Part shown: positions 13,546 through 24,404 of the stretch, in pieces
How positions within the stretch are numbered: the stretch's first letter is position 1
Layout of the letters: every line of letters begins with the position of its first letter
Source of the DNA: Mesostigma viride
Lineage: Eukaryota; Streptophyta; Mesostigmatophyceae; Mesostigmatales; Mesostigmataceae
DNA: 64,000 bases
Direction of reading: 5' to 3'
Assembly: GCA_009746045.1 (NCBI GenBank)
Contig: RPFO01000294.1
Location: 172,001 to 236,000, forward strand
Notes under the pieces: model-generated
Database searches by the model: none
What the model saw: the letters and a program-made list of their open reading frames with translations, nothing else
Told to the model about the DNA's origin: nothing
Made by a program: the position numbers and the translations under genes

Positions 13546-13992
13546 GGCGGAGCCCATTTTCGGAAGAACCAAGGTTTGAAGAAAGAGCGAAGCCAATTAT
13601 TGGAGAGGTACGTGAAGTGCGGGCGCACCTCAACGATTTCCAAAGGCGTCTACTACTTGGACGATGGATCTTGGCGCAAAACTCCTGAGTCAGGCGAGCA
13701 CCAGTTCACCGCACGCTCAACGCAAGCGCCAGGAGTTATGCTTGCGAAATAGAACAAAGTCGGTGGATGGATGGGTTACAGTTTGAAATGCGCTTTCCCC
13801 GAAATCCTTCAATCTGTTTTTGTCGTACCATCTTGGCCGCAGAGTCAGGAGTTTTGCGCCAAGATCCGTCGTCCAATTAGTAGACGCCAATGGAAATCGT
13901 CTCAGCGCATCCGCTCTTCACGCACCTCTCCAAATAAATTGGCTTGGCCTTTTCTTCGAACCTTTGGTTCTTCCGAAAATGGGCTCCTCCGG
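13546..13992. repeat. Foldback element, ~150 bp arms
   Basis: The left arm (13,546-13,694) and the reverse complement of the right arm (13,840-13,992) align over their whole length with scattered mismatches. Shared stretches include agcccattttcggaagaacc, gacgatttcca and gatcttggcgcaaaactcct. The spacer is about 145 bp. The deletion that produced the X2-Y2 junction cuts the left arm at 13,664. Confidence 0.85.
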
Positions 13993-14013
13993 ACTAACTA
14001 TATAAGACCTACG

Positions 14014-14056
14014 ACTCTCTGGGGCACGGGTTCGAATCCACTCGGAGGCATTCTAT
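14014..14056 (+). other. tRNA-like B-box fragment (SINE-like)
   Basis: Contains gggttcgaatcc, a good Pol III B box, followed by sequence that recurs at 20,836-20,930 after a degenerate B box (aggttcaaattc). The shared tail (gcacccgct.cgcccagattt) shows one dispersed family. T-stem pairing is poor and there is no full cloverleaf, so it is not a functional tRNA. Confidence 0.4.
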
Positions 14057-14092
14057 TACGTTCTGATTCGGCACCCGCTGCGCCCAGATTTG

Positions 14093-16280
14093 CGCTCAGA
14101 TTTGTATCACATATTCAGATTACATTTGTGGGTGTTCCGAGCCTAGACATTCGTCCTCGCCCCATGAGACTAGGTTTTAGTTACCGTAAATATTGGCCAG
14201 GTATCAGAATCCTTTTGCCGCTCAGCTCAGAGGTTCCAGACACATGCACTTAGGTCACCAGCGAGTTGTCATCGCTGGGTAAATATTGGTCCGGAACTTT
14301 TCAGCCGAGCCGCAAAAGGATACCAGCAAGTGATTACACCAATTCATTGCCCTGTGTACTTGCTTTCATGTCAGCAAGTTGGCAGCCCTCTTTGCACCTT
14401 CCTAACTTTCCAACGTTGAGGAAAGGTGGGCCGGCCGCTATGGCGGCTACGCCTGAAACAACTCGGTGCTACAGGCCTCCACGGATAATGGGGAGCCCGG
14501 AGTAAATCTGGTTATAAGCCATGTCATGGGATTAGCGGCTGGCAAGCTGCTTTCAAAGAAATAATGACGAATCATTTTAGAACTCCCACGATGAGAAAAG
14601 CCGTCTCCAGTATTTGAGTGCCCTGAAACAAGTGCCAGTGTGGCTCTTAGGACAAGGCTGATGTGGTATCGAATCATAGGCAGAGTTGGGCGCACCAATG
14701 GGCAGTGATTGCTGTGGGTCGGGGCATGCTGGCGGAATGGAGGAGGGATGGCACACCGTGGGTGCCCATGCAGACTCTCAAGTGCAAGCTGGAGGTAGCC
14801 TCATGATGCCCTTTGGGGATGAGAAGAGGTGCGGGGATGCTGTGGTTGAGCATAAAACCTGGGAGGCCGACCCCGGCAGTAGAGCCCAGGTTTTCCTGTA
14901 CAAACCGAGTACGCAAAAGGGCCAACGGCTGGCAGGCTACCAGCGTGTTGCAGAGGGGGGATGCATCAACGGGCAGTCGCTGTCATGAGGTCCGAGGTGC
15001 TGGTGAGCCAGGAGTAGGCCATGGGTTAAGGCCACACGAGACCAGCCTCGCTGGGTTGAGTTGCCCCAGGGGGAACCCCGAGGGAAACCTCAAAATAATG
15101 GGGACCATTGCCTACCCCTGTAGTCCGCCAGCTCCAAATGGAGACCCTACAAGTGGCTGCATGGGTTCACAGAACCCGGGGGTGGCCGCCAGAGCCCGTG
15201 CTGGCAGGCCCAGTGGACTTGGTCGCTGCGCAATGGGTAGCGGCCTGGAGGCCAGGTTAGGAGGTGTGAATGAAGGTTAGGATATGTAAACTCAAATGAC
15301 TAGGGCGCGGCGCCAGATTTTCAGCAAGGTAAGTACATTCCGTTACAAGGCCCGGTGTCCTTGGCCACAGGCTTACTTCACAGCTCCAAATAGTAGCGTG
15401 CGGCCACAAACGGCCAGCCCACAGATGTCCCATACTTCATCGGTAAGTGACCAAAGCTGCCATGTGTGGAGTCGGCAGGACTTAAGCTGGCAGCCATCGC
15501 AGCCGCCTGCGGTCGTCTCTCTCATACGAGTGTGCTGAGAAAAAAATAACAAGATTTCAAATCAGAAAAGCACTCGGGCCATGTAGCTAGGTTGTGAATA
15601 AGTGAAGGGACCAGATTACTTTTTTGCGAAAATAGTAGGGGATGCACAGTGCGAAATTGTAGGGCCTTAATGGGGCGGATATCACAAAATGAGTCAGCTG
15701 TTAGCATACAAAGGGATGAGCTACTAGTAATGGAATGCAAGCGGGTCCCAAAGGACGTACATACCGTGCCTAGAAGCCATGTATATAGTGATCCCTCTGC
15801 ATGATTCCACTACGGTGTATCGGCCAGCAGATGCAATTGCTGTGGTCGCCAAGGGGTTCGATGTACAAACCAATGTTTTCTCAAAAAGGGTGGACTGAAT
15901 GCTATGCACCTTTCCAGCCAGCCAGCTGAGGCCTGATATTCATACATGCTGGACACTACAGACGTACGATGTACAACCCACTTAATGCCAGCTCATGCGG
16001 GCCTCCAGCTGCATGCCGACAGGAGCATCCACAGCGTACAGCATGCCAAAGGAGGTTTGTCGGGAGACCTCTGCTTGCGCGTGCTTGGCATACATGCAAG
16101 GCGCTGACAAGAGCAACACTCAAGGATCGAGGCTTACATGGCACGGGCGGAGACCAAAGACCCCAGCTCGCGTGGGATGACGCCACTCAGCTGGTTAGAA
16201 TCCAGGTAGCTGTGGACAGGAAGCAGCATCGACATTGACAACGTGAGCATTCACAAGACTGGGTTGACATGCGTTCGAAC
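14093..16280. repeat. Segmental repeat family A, copy 2
   Basis: Diverged copy of 1-2580, followed by family B in the same order as at the left end. The A-B pair was therefore duplicated as one unit. It ends with an intact LRR exon. Confidence 0.8.
16138..16209 (-). CDS. Single LRR exon
   Basis: 72 nt, acceptor TCCACAG, donor GTAAGC, phase 2/2. Core LDSNQLSGVIPRELGSL. It corresponds to the broken exon at 2428-2498 in A copy 1, so this copy has kept the frame that the other lost. Confidence 0.7.
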
Positions 16281-17940
16281 AATTTACAATGCATCCAACA
16301 GTCACTACCCATTGAGTGCAATCAACCTGAAGGGTCATTCTTTCAGGGAATAGCTCACATGAAAAAAGACGAGAATGTGAAAATATATATTTGCACACTT
16401 TCACGGTAGATAATCCCCAGTCATAATTATACAACTCAATGTGCTGGGACGCCAGACCCTCACATCGCTCGAAGGGCCTCAGTGGCCGCACCAATGTGAG
16501 ACCATCGACACAGCCCACATGCTCGATGTCATGCCACATCTTTAGCGGCAGTGCCACTGAACCCTCGGGCACACTTCGGATCTAATAGCGGAGTGCCACG
16601 TTGCTGTTGAGACCTGAATAGCACCACTTCTGTACATTCTGCTTACGCCAAGTGGAAGAATGGTTGATGGCGGACGTGTTGCGCACCATCGTGGTGCCTG
16701 ATAGCCATGATGGATGCCCCAGATTTGCCAAAGGACCTAGATGCCGCTGGAACTCTAGCCCTAGCATGCCCACTAGAGCGCAGCCCACCGATGCCCTGAC
16801 CTTTATACTTATGCACCTGGGCCATGCTACCTCGCGACCACCAGGCATAGGCATAATGGATGCCACCCTCAGTGCATGGTAATGAGAAGGTGAGAGGGCA
16901 TTATTCCCTGCCGATCTCTTCCCTCCTGTTGTACTCCCCTTTGCCCATGCCCCTGTTTGGCAAAGTGCTGCTGTTAGGCACGGCCAAATGCGTTTTCTCT
17001 GCATGTGGTCTAATTAATGCATGCGGGAAAGATAGGGCCAGTATGCCTTGGCCTGGGATGTGGAAGGCTGTCTGAGATATGGGCTCACAAATCCGCTTCT
17101 TACTAAGGGTTTCGTGCTCACCTGAAAACTCTAGAAAGACCCGGTTGTTTATAAGGGTCGGTGGCTCTTGTTTAGTGGTCCAAAAAACTATGAGTAGGTT
17201 TTATGCGACTTGCTGGCAAAGATTCATTATTTTTTGTTAGTAGTGCACCGGTTGTGAAGCTAGGGACCTGTAAGGTTGGCTGGTTGCTTAATGAATCTAT
17301 GGCTGAATGTTTTAGTGATTTGTGATTAAGTGTTGTATAGTAGACACAGACCGGCCCAAGGGTTCGATGGGCGAGATTTATGCTTGTCAGTTTTAAGAAC
17401 CTTGTACGACTTCTTGTACGGTTAACGTACTAGCCTGGGGGTGCGTGGCCACGTTGTTTGTAGTGGCGTTTTCAGCACTGTTCAAGCCGGCGCGTGACGC
17501 ATGCCGGTGTTTATTAACTTAGGATGATGTCAGCCTGTGTGTCGGCAGACCATGCCTTGAGCAAGCTAGGCCGGCAGTGATCTGGAATGGTTTCGTTCCC
17601 TCTAACCCTGGAGGCTTCTTGCTTCCGCGTGCGGACTGAAAAAACTTAAGGCCACTGTAATTGCTGCATTTGTGGCAGGGCTCCACAAATTGTTTCGATT
17701 AAATGCTGGTCCTCTTGGGAGCTTAGTGATCTTAAAACCATCTACCATTTGCTTGGATTGTAGGGATGATTATGAAGAGGAAGATGACTCTTATAGTGCT
17801 TGAGACAATGTCATCTTAGAATAATACTGTTGGCCTGGAACAAGCTCTGGCGCCAAGGATGGGGTATGGGATGACGAAGGTAAGGTCATCCTGACAGGTG
17901 TGCCGGCCAAGCCTCACTGTACTAGCAGTCAGAAAGATTA
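16280..17940. repeat. Segmental repeat family B, copy 3 (interrupted)
   Basis: 16,280-16,985 aligns with 2582-3282 and 17,735-17,940 aligns with 3285-3490, at visibly lower identity than between B1 and B2. Between them lies repeat D. The matching CCCA part follows at 19,000-19,360 after a further ~1.06 kb insertion. Confidence 0.75.
16990..17735. repeat. Dispersed repeat D inserted in B copy 3
   Basis: About 745 bp with no counterpart in B1 or B2. The core 17,022-17,605 matches 51,149-51,740, with shared aagggtcggtggct, gttttaagancctt and agtggcgttttcagcac. No coding capacity or terminal repeat is evident. Confidence 0.7.
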
Positions 17941-18838
17941 CATTACGTATGCAATTCCCCACACACTATAGAACACATTCCATGCCAGCCAATCACAGTA
18001 AGGATAGGTGATCTGGCGATAGTGCTGTCCTTACTTTGTGGCACTACACACACATAAAATGTGACAGGATTGCGCCGAATCCCTGATCCGAGAATGAGTG
18101 GCTCGCAACAAATAATGCACTACAGTACATGCAGATGCTTAGCTTGACTCTCAGAAAATAAACTTTATTTCATGATATTAGATGTGCTATTTATCCATTT
18201 TGTTGAGTGCCAGCAAGGTCGTATGACAGCCAGGTGCATCACAGCAAGAAAGCAATATTGACGTATCTCACAGGGCACATCGCCAATGAAATGGGCACGA
18301 AACGTCTCACAAAATACCGAGTGGCCATGAGCTACCTGGTGCTCTTGCCATATTTTGACTTGAAGAGCACCAGGTAGCTCATCGCCAACATCACTACGCC
18401 TAATTGCAGCAATAGTGACACGTACAACGGCCGCTGGCAGCAGCCCTGCTGATGCGACACTGACGTCTAGAAATAAGGCTAGGACTTGGCATTGGATAAG
18501 CTATTACAATTCTTAGCAATGCAACGAGCTCCCTGTACAGATTTGGGCATGCTAGCACACAGGTGGCTACCACCGACACCGTTGTGCACTACTACATGGT
18601 TGCATGGGGTGCTACCAAAGTCGAATCAAACGCGGGATCTCTGGCATAATTACACGACTGAAGGTGAATCTGTTTCGAACGCTGCGCATGAAGCTGCACT
18701 GCTGCAGCCCAACTGCGAGAAAGCTTTTTGTAGCGCCATACATACAAAGTCTTAAAGTTTGAAAAATACCTCCCCGATGGAAGGTACCGCGCGGGGGCGA
18801 ATGTGAAATTGATGATCTTTTCCTCATTTCAAAATGAT
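17940..18838. other. Unassigned insertion in block M
   Basis: It separates B copy 3 from its microsatellite part. I see no gene here. It contains the 20-bp hairpin at 18,327-18,382 and short AT-rich stretches. The 89-codon plus frame at 18,486-18,755 resembles nothing known to me. Confidence 0.4.
18327..18382. other. Perfect 20-bp hairpin
   Basis: The arms 18,327-18,346 and 18,363-18,382 are exact reverse complements (atgagctacctggtgctctt), with a 16-nt loop and partly paired flanks. The size fits a small-RNA precursor-like hairpin or the core of a short foldback. The sequence alone does not choose between them. Confidence 0.6.
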
Positions 18839-19365
18839 ATGTGATACAGGCTCAAAGGGGACCAACCTGCCTTAGGTAGCATAGCTAGCTCTAGAACCCG
18901 TCACCTGGGTACTGCACCGACCTCATGTGGTGCCGGAATGTTGTGCCCACTACTGGTTCTTGCATCCGTCACCTGAGTTTGTAGCTCGCAGTGGTGCTGT
19001 GGTGTCCAAAATCCCTAGCGGCCCGCAATGCAACCACAGGCGTGGCGCGTCTGTCGGCGCTGTGACAAGTGTACTTAGAGTGGTGCCGGTGACTAGGGAG
19101 GTCTCTTTTCTTTGCAGCTCCCACGCACCCACCCACCCACCCACCCACCCACCCACCCACCCACCCACCCACCCACCCACCCACCCACCCACCCACCCAC
19201 CCACCCACCCACCCACCCACCCACCCACCCACCCACCCACCCACCCACCCACCCACCCACCCACCCACCCACCCACCCACCCACCCACCCACCCACCCAC
19301 CCACCCACCCACCCACCCACCCACCTACCCTCCCTGCTGCAGGAAAAGCTCAAGTTACTCTAATG
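18838..19365. repeat. Family E-type repeat with CCCA tract
   Basis: The start (ggctcaaaggggacc) and the acceptor-like tttgcagctccca match the starts of 46,514-48,306 and 48,307-48,815 and the inner part of family B. It ends soon after the microsatellite, without the polyadenylation-like tail found in the other copies. Confidence 0.6.
19125..19324. repeat. (CCCA)n microsatellite, about 50 units
   Basis: Occupies the same site as the CCCA tracts at 3771 and 6591 but lacks the CAGC part. One CGCA unit and one CCTA unit mark its edges. The PTHP and GGWV frames are repeat shadows. Confidence 0.98.
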
Positions 19366-19680
19366 GCCCATAGCTAATAACCCACAGCATTTCCCATGGT
19401 ACGCCACAAAGATATTCAAGCCTAGGTAGCAGTGCGACAGAAAATAGTGCACAGCTCAACAATGGCTCACGGGTGTAACGAGACGTGCGTTGGGTCGCTA
19501 AACAAGTTACTGAAGTGACATGCAAGAGGGCCACGCAGTACGCCATGTCCTTTGCCTCAGCCACTGTGGGTCACCCATGCAGCGCGAGAGTGTATCACAA
19601 GGCTTCTCACGATATCTGTGCTTGCGTGTGCTTGGCGTGGATGCGAGGGGCTGACAAGAGCAACACGGAAGGAGGCTTAC

Positions 19681-19752
19681 AGGTTTGTGATGTAGACCAA
19701 AGACCCCAGCTCGGGTGGGATGGTGCCGCTCAGCTGGTTATTGCTCAGGGCA
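19681..19752 (-). CDS. Single LRR exon
   Basis: 72 nt, acceptor TCCACAG, donor GTAAGC, phase 2/2. Core LSNNQLSGTIPPELGSL. It lies in a 647-bp-type unit at 19,478-19,860 just left of block Y1. Confidence 0.7.
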
Positions 19753-21326
19753 CTGTGGACAGATAGCAAGGCAGTCGAATTGACAGCGTGCGTGGCAATA
19801 AGGAATTGGCTAACATCAACTCCAACAATTGAAAATACCTCCAACGGTTAATTTTCTGATTTGGCACGCCGCAAAGGTGAAAACCATTTGCGTTCAGTGC
19901 CGGTCCGCGGAAAACGCGATCTGCAAATGAATCCAGGCCGGAATCAAACTGGGGACCTCTCGCACCAACTTTTGCTGACTATAGGACGGACGTCTCCTGA
20001 TCCTAAGGCATCGCCAACTGACACCTACAGTCATCCGCAAAAGTTCTCCTTTCCGGGGAGTGATGCAAGCCTTTCGGATTTGGTACTAGATAAATCATTC
20101 GAGATCTGTGTGTGTAGGAGCACTACACACGTGTCCACTCGAGACTTGTTCAGTCTCGGTTAATACCCATTGATCACAATCAAGCTCAAGGGTCAACGTT
20201 ACATCCCACAAGGGAAATGGCTAGGAGAATGCAGATAAACTGTTACACCTGTTCATCCCCAGGCAAGAATCACCAGTCTATATTGGAACAAGTAGTGGAC
20301 TGGGCCATCATGAATAAGAGTCTAGATTGAAGCAGCACAAGGCCTATCACGATATCTCTGCTCCGTTGAGAATTAATTTTGGCAATCATGTCTAGGATGG
20401 AAGCCTCAGCAGCTTCCTACTAGCACAGCCATTGTGGGTCACCCATCCAGCACGAGAGTGTATCACAAGGCTCGTCGCGATATCTCTGCTCGCGTGTTCT
20501 TGGCGTGGATGCATGGGGCTGACTAGATGAATTCTCAAGGAGGCTTACAGGTTTTGGGCCATCATTATTAAGAGTATATATCGAAGCAATTGGTGTACCT
20601 GGCCATCATTAATTAGTGAACCCGTCAATAAAAAAACAATTCTGCGCGTAGTGCATGCCAAGTCGACAAGATCATAGGTGGGCGGGCGGGTGAAAGAAAC
20701 TACCAAGGCGAAAAACGACATTTGGCTATATACTCCAACGGCCAAACAGGATAGCCATCGACAACTATCATATGATTTCTGTGTACCGTCACGCTTGCGT
20801 CACAAATCCCTACAAAATACGATAGCCTCTCTGGGGCGCAGGTTCAAATTCACTTGTAGGCAAACTATTTCGTTCCGATTAGGCACCCGCTACGCCCAGA
20901 TTTGTATCATATATTCAGATTACATTTGTATCCATTTCTGGTTTTGCTTTGCTTTGCTTTGCATGCATCACCACAAAACATCAAATTTATTACAATATGT
21001 GTGCTAGCTCTATACGGTGGAATAACACAGACTTATCTACCAAATGGCAACGCGGCCATCTGTATGCTAGGGTGAGCACACTATGTGAATTCGCAGGGCC
21101 AGCCCACAGCAGCTGTGCCCCTGCTTTATCCACATCTCCTTACATGGTCAACAGCCGAAAATACGTAGGACATGCAAAAAAAAAAAACTTAACGACCTAG
21201 CTATGGGGTTACTTTGTCCCAACCCAGGTTCACCCTCGGGTTAGTTAAACCATTTCCCCCCTGACCTCCCACACAAGGGTGAGGTCAGCTGATAGCTAAA
21301 AGACGAGGGATTAAAACTGGAAGACG

Positions 21327-22071
21327 TCAAAACACGACGCCACCGAAGTGGCGATGAAAAGCCGCTGGGTCAAAACCCAGGGCCTGAGCCCAGAGGGCGG
21401 GCGGGATGTCTCGCCCCAGGAGGCTGCGGTGGAGGCCAATGTAGCGCGTGACCGAGAGGGCCGAAGCCCACCGGCCGCGCAGCTGAATGGCCTGCGGCGA
21501 CTCGCCAGCGATGGCGTCGTGCGTCGCCCCTCCATGCCGGAGGCTGTGAAAGGAAAACATCCCCGGGATGCCCATGCGGGCCTGCGCAGCTTCCCACTGC
21601 TACCTAGCCTGGCTGTACGTTAAACCCCGAAAAAGAAGTGCAGCTGTGGGCTGGCCAGCCGTCAGGCGTCGCAGGAGTCAAAAAAAAAGTGGATCCCGGA
21701 CGAGGACGTGCTGGGCCGCCCCCTGCGCAGTCTTGGGGTTGCGCAGCGCAAGGGCACCGACCGTGGGCCCTGGCTCGAGAAGGGGGTGGCCAGGATGGGC
21801 CACATCCCGCACCCGTAGCCCTAGCGCCTCGCTAATCCATAAATACTGCTGGAAAGCAATAATAATCAACGCACTCAAACGCACCTGTCGGCGTGAAACT
21901 AGCAACAGGGCAGTGAAATAGCAAAGGCGCCAGGGCATAGGCGGAGGGCTGATAGCCGGAACAAGCCGCTGCCAACCTGCTAGCAGGCGGTCCGCAAGCA
22001 CCCAATTCCGAACAATGTCGGGGTAGTACAGGTGCAGACAGGCCTTGGCGTGCTGGCATAACCCCTCCCGC
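21327..22071 (-). pseudogene. Tyrosine recombinase, C-terminal catalytic part
   Basis: In order: LHLYYPDIV and LLAGWQRLVP (N-terminal/core junction), YLWISEALGLR (box I), then HSLRHGGAT (H-x-x-R), RGRWAS and RYIG with the presumed nucleophile Tyr. The box I arginine found in the second element (YLRISEALNLR) is Trp here, a CGG to TGG change. The frame also has a TGA after DPLFF (next to an A run of 9) and a TAG before QWEAAQ. The rest of the domain lies beyond the insertion at 22,072. Confidence 0.75.
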
Positions 22072-22235
22072 CACGTTTAAGACTGGGGTCCGACCAATCC
22101 AGGGCTCACGATCTTAAAGAATCTCACTATTTTGATTCGATTCTACCAAGTTCTACTACATTCTACTACAATTATACTACTAGTAGAGGTCAAATCCAGA
22201 GTCTCATGATCTTAAACCTGAGAATTTTAAACGTG
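22072..22235. mobile_element. Small MITE-like insertion in the recombinase
   Basis: It starts cacgtttaaga and ends with the inverted form (ttttaaacgtgtg), giving ~11-bp terminal inverted repeats. The interior is AT-rich (cgattctaccaagttctac) inside a GC-rich gene and contains two near-copies of ctcaygatcttaaa. It separates the N-terminal recombinase sequence (ending LKFSGL) from the LHLYYPD segment that directly follows in related elements. An intron is a less likely alternative. Confidence 0.5.
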
Positions 22236-24344
22236 TGTGGGGGGGTGTACGCCCCCGCCCACCTCTGGCATGGTAGACACTAGAAATCCACTCACAGAAA
22301 ATGATTTCCGCGTCAGCTGGGTCGACAGGGCCAGGTGGCGCCCACGCCACGTAGACAGCCGCCGCGCGCCGGTACGCTGGCAAGGTAGACACAAGGTTCA
22401 CTGTGCCCTCCAAAAGTGTCAAGTCCCGAGGGCGTCGCGCCCCTTCCGGCCCAGGGCTGGGATGCACGTCACCGCACCGGGTCAAGTCAGGAAGCCAGGC
22501 GCCACGCTGACTGGCCTTGTCAGCTGGGTTGTGGTCGGTAGCCACCCAGACCCAGTGGCTCTGCATGTCAGCAGCCAGTGACAGTGCGCAGTAGCGCTGA
22601 ACCATCTGGTTGAGGCGGTAGGAAGACGACCGCCCCCTGACAAACGCCCCCACCACAGCACTAGAGTCCACGAGCCGGACGACTTGCTTACCTCGACACG
22701 CTTTGGTCCGGCACGACCACTCGACCCCCTGCGTCACAGCAATCGCCCCCTTGACGTTGATGTGGTTAGGCTGCCCCCGCCACCTGTAGGACAGCGCCGC
22801 AATCCAGCCGCCACCGCCCAGCAGGCTGTAGTCCCCCTCTTCTATGCGCCCCAGGTCCCAGTCCTCACCAGACGTTAAGGCGGTCGTCCGCCATCCCCGC
22901 GCTTCGCGCCGGGTTGCCAGCCGGGCACAATGGGCCCTAGGAAGGTCCCTGTAGACCACCCAACCGCCGGAGCTGCTCGCGTCACTACTAACGACCCCGT
23001 CATAAAGGGGCCGGGCCCTGGCAGCCTTTCAAAAGGGGGCCAGGTCGATCGCCGCCCGAAGCTTCCGGCGGGCCCCCTTAGGGAGCCGCCAGCGGCGCCC
23101 AGGCAGGGAGGCGTTCATGGCTGCTAGCAGCCGATACGTCTCAGGCCACACCGAGAGCATGGGGCGGCACAGCAGATGCATCCACACCCACTTCCCAAGC
23201 ACAGAACTAAGTTCGCGGTAGTATGTAAATCCGCGATCCAAGATTCTATGAGTAGCAGCGATAACTGCCACCACACGCTCAGGAACAGGCACCACGTCAC
23301 CATCTCTCTGGTGAATGACACCCACCGGCTGCTCACCAGCCTGTTCTGCTGTCGACCGTACCACCTTGTCAGACTTCTGCACCAGCACAACAGCGGCGTA
23401 GGCAGCCTGAACACGATCTAGCTGCTGATTCACTCCATCCACCGAAGCACGGTGGGTGAAATGGAGGTCATCGATCGTCACGACATGCATACCTTCCAGA
23501 TCCTGCCGAGATTCGACACAGGGCGAGGGCGCCAAGGGCGCAGCAGGGTCCTCCTCCAGCCTCAGCCGGACGGTCTGCCCCGCCTCATCAGCATCCGCCA
23601 CCTGAATGAGCGCTGACATTTCGATGCTCAGGCCACGACTAGCCTCCAACGGGGGCTTGGGGCCACAGTGGTACAGCACAGACTGGTGCACGCACTGGGC
23701 CACAGCGACGACCAGCTTGTTTCCAATTGGCCAGCACAACATCCACGGCCACACCTTCCGACACGGCCCACTAAGGCCCACAAGATCCGACCACACCGGC
23801 ATCCAGGCACAGTACCGCCGCATCCAAACGGGCAGGCGGAGTCTGTTGTAGTGGGAATCCAAATCTGATACGCCCCCCAAAACATCCTCCCCAGCGCGCG
23901 TGAGCAAATTGCAAATCATGCCAAGGTGTGGTAAAAAAGCGGACATAGGATCTGGTAGTGGCATGTTGCCACGGCGCTTGTCCACAATCAGCCGTCCACA
24001 ATCAGCTTAGTACGGCGTCGGGCTTTCCGACCCCAATAATACTATTCACCATAGGCGGCTCCTCGTAAAAAAATCCACCCAAAATTCCCCTCTCCACACA
24101 CACCGTGCAAACCCGCGCGAACTCCTCCATGCTACACCCCCGCGAGACCCGCATCGAATTCTGCGAGATCCGTTCTGCTGGGCGTCCGTACCATTTTACT
24201 CTCATAATTCAAAACTGCTCCCCAAAAGGGGGGTAGCAAGTTAAGCACATCCACTTGGCCGCCTTCCCCCGGACCAGACATGGCCAAGCGTGCGGCTACA
24301 AACGGTTCGTAAGGGGCTCCTTCAGAATATTCACCCCCATCCAC
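22204..24344 (-). pseudogene. Reverse transcriptase-RNase H and start of recombinase
   Basis: RT signatures are RLIVDKRRGN, then SDLDSHYNRLRLP and the catalytic VTIDDLHF (IDD in place of YxDD). RNase H follows with SSDASSSGGWVVY, NVKGAIAV, LVDSSAVVGAF and WVATDHNPADKAS. A HPSPGP linker then leads into the recombinase N-terminus (LLEGTVNLVSTLPAYRR). RT and RNase H are in one frame interrupted by a single TGA at 23,029-23,031. At about 23,975-24,003 a 14-bp tandem duplication (gtccacaatcagcc) shifts the frame just before RLIVD. Confidence 0.8.
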
Positions 24345-24404
24345 TCAGATCCTAACATTGCCGCTACGGAACCACCGTTCCGGCGGACAAAGGACTTGCA
24401 AGCA

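Noticed and set aside
14014-14056. Functional tRNA gene
   Set aside because: Good B box, but no paired T stem or acceptor stem, and a related copy at 20.8 kb shows that it is part of a dispersed repeat.
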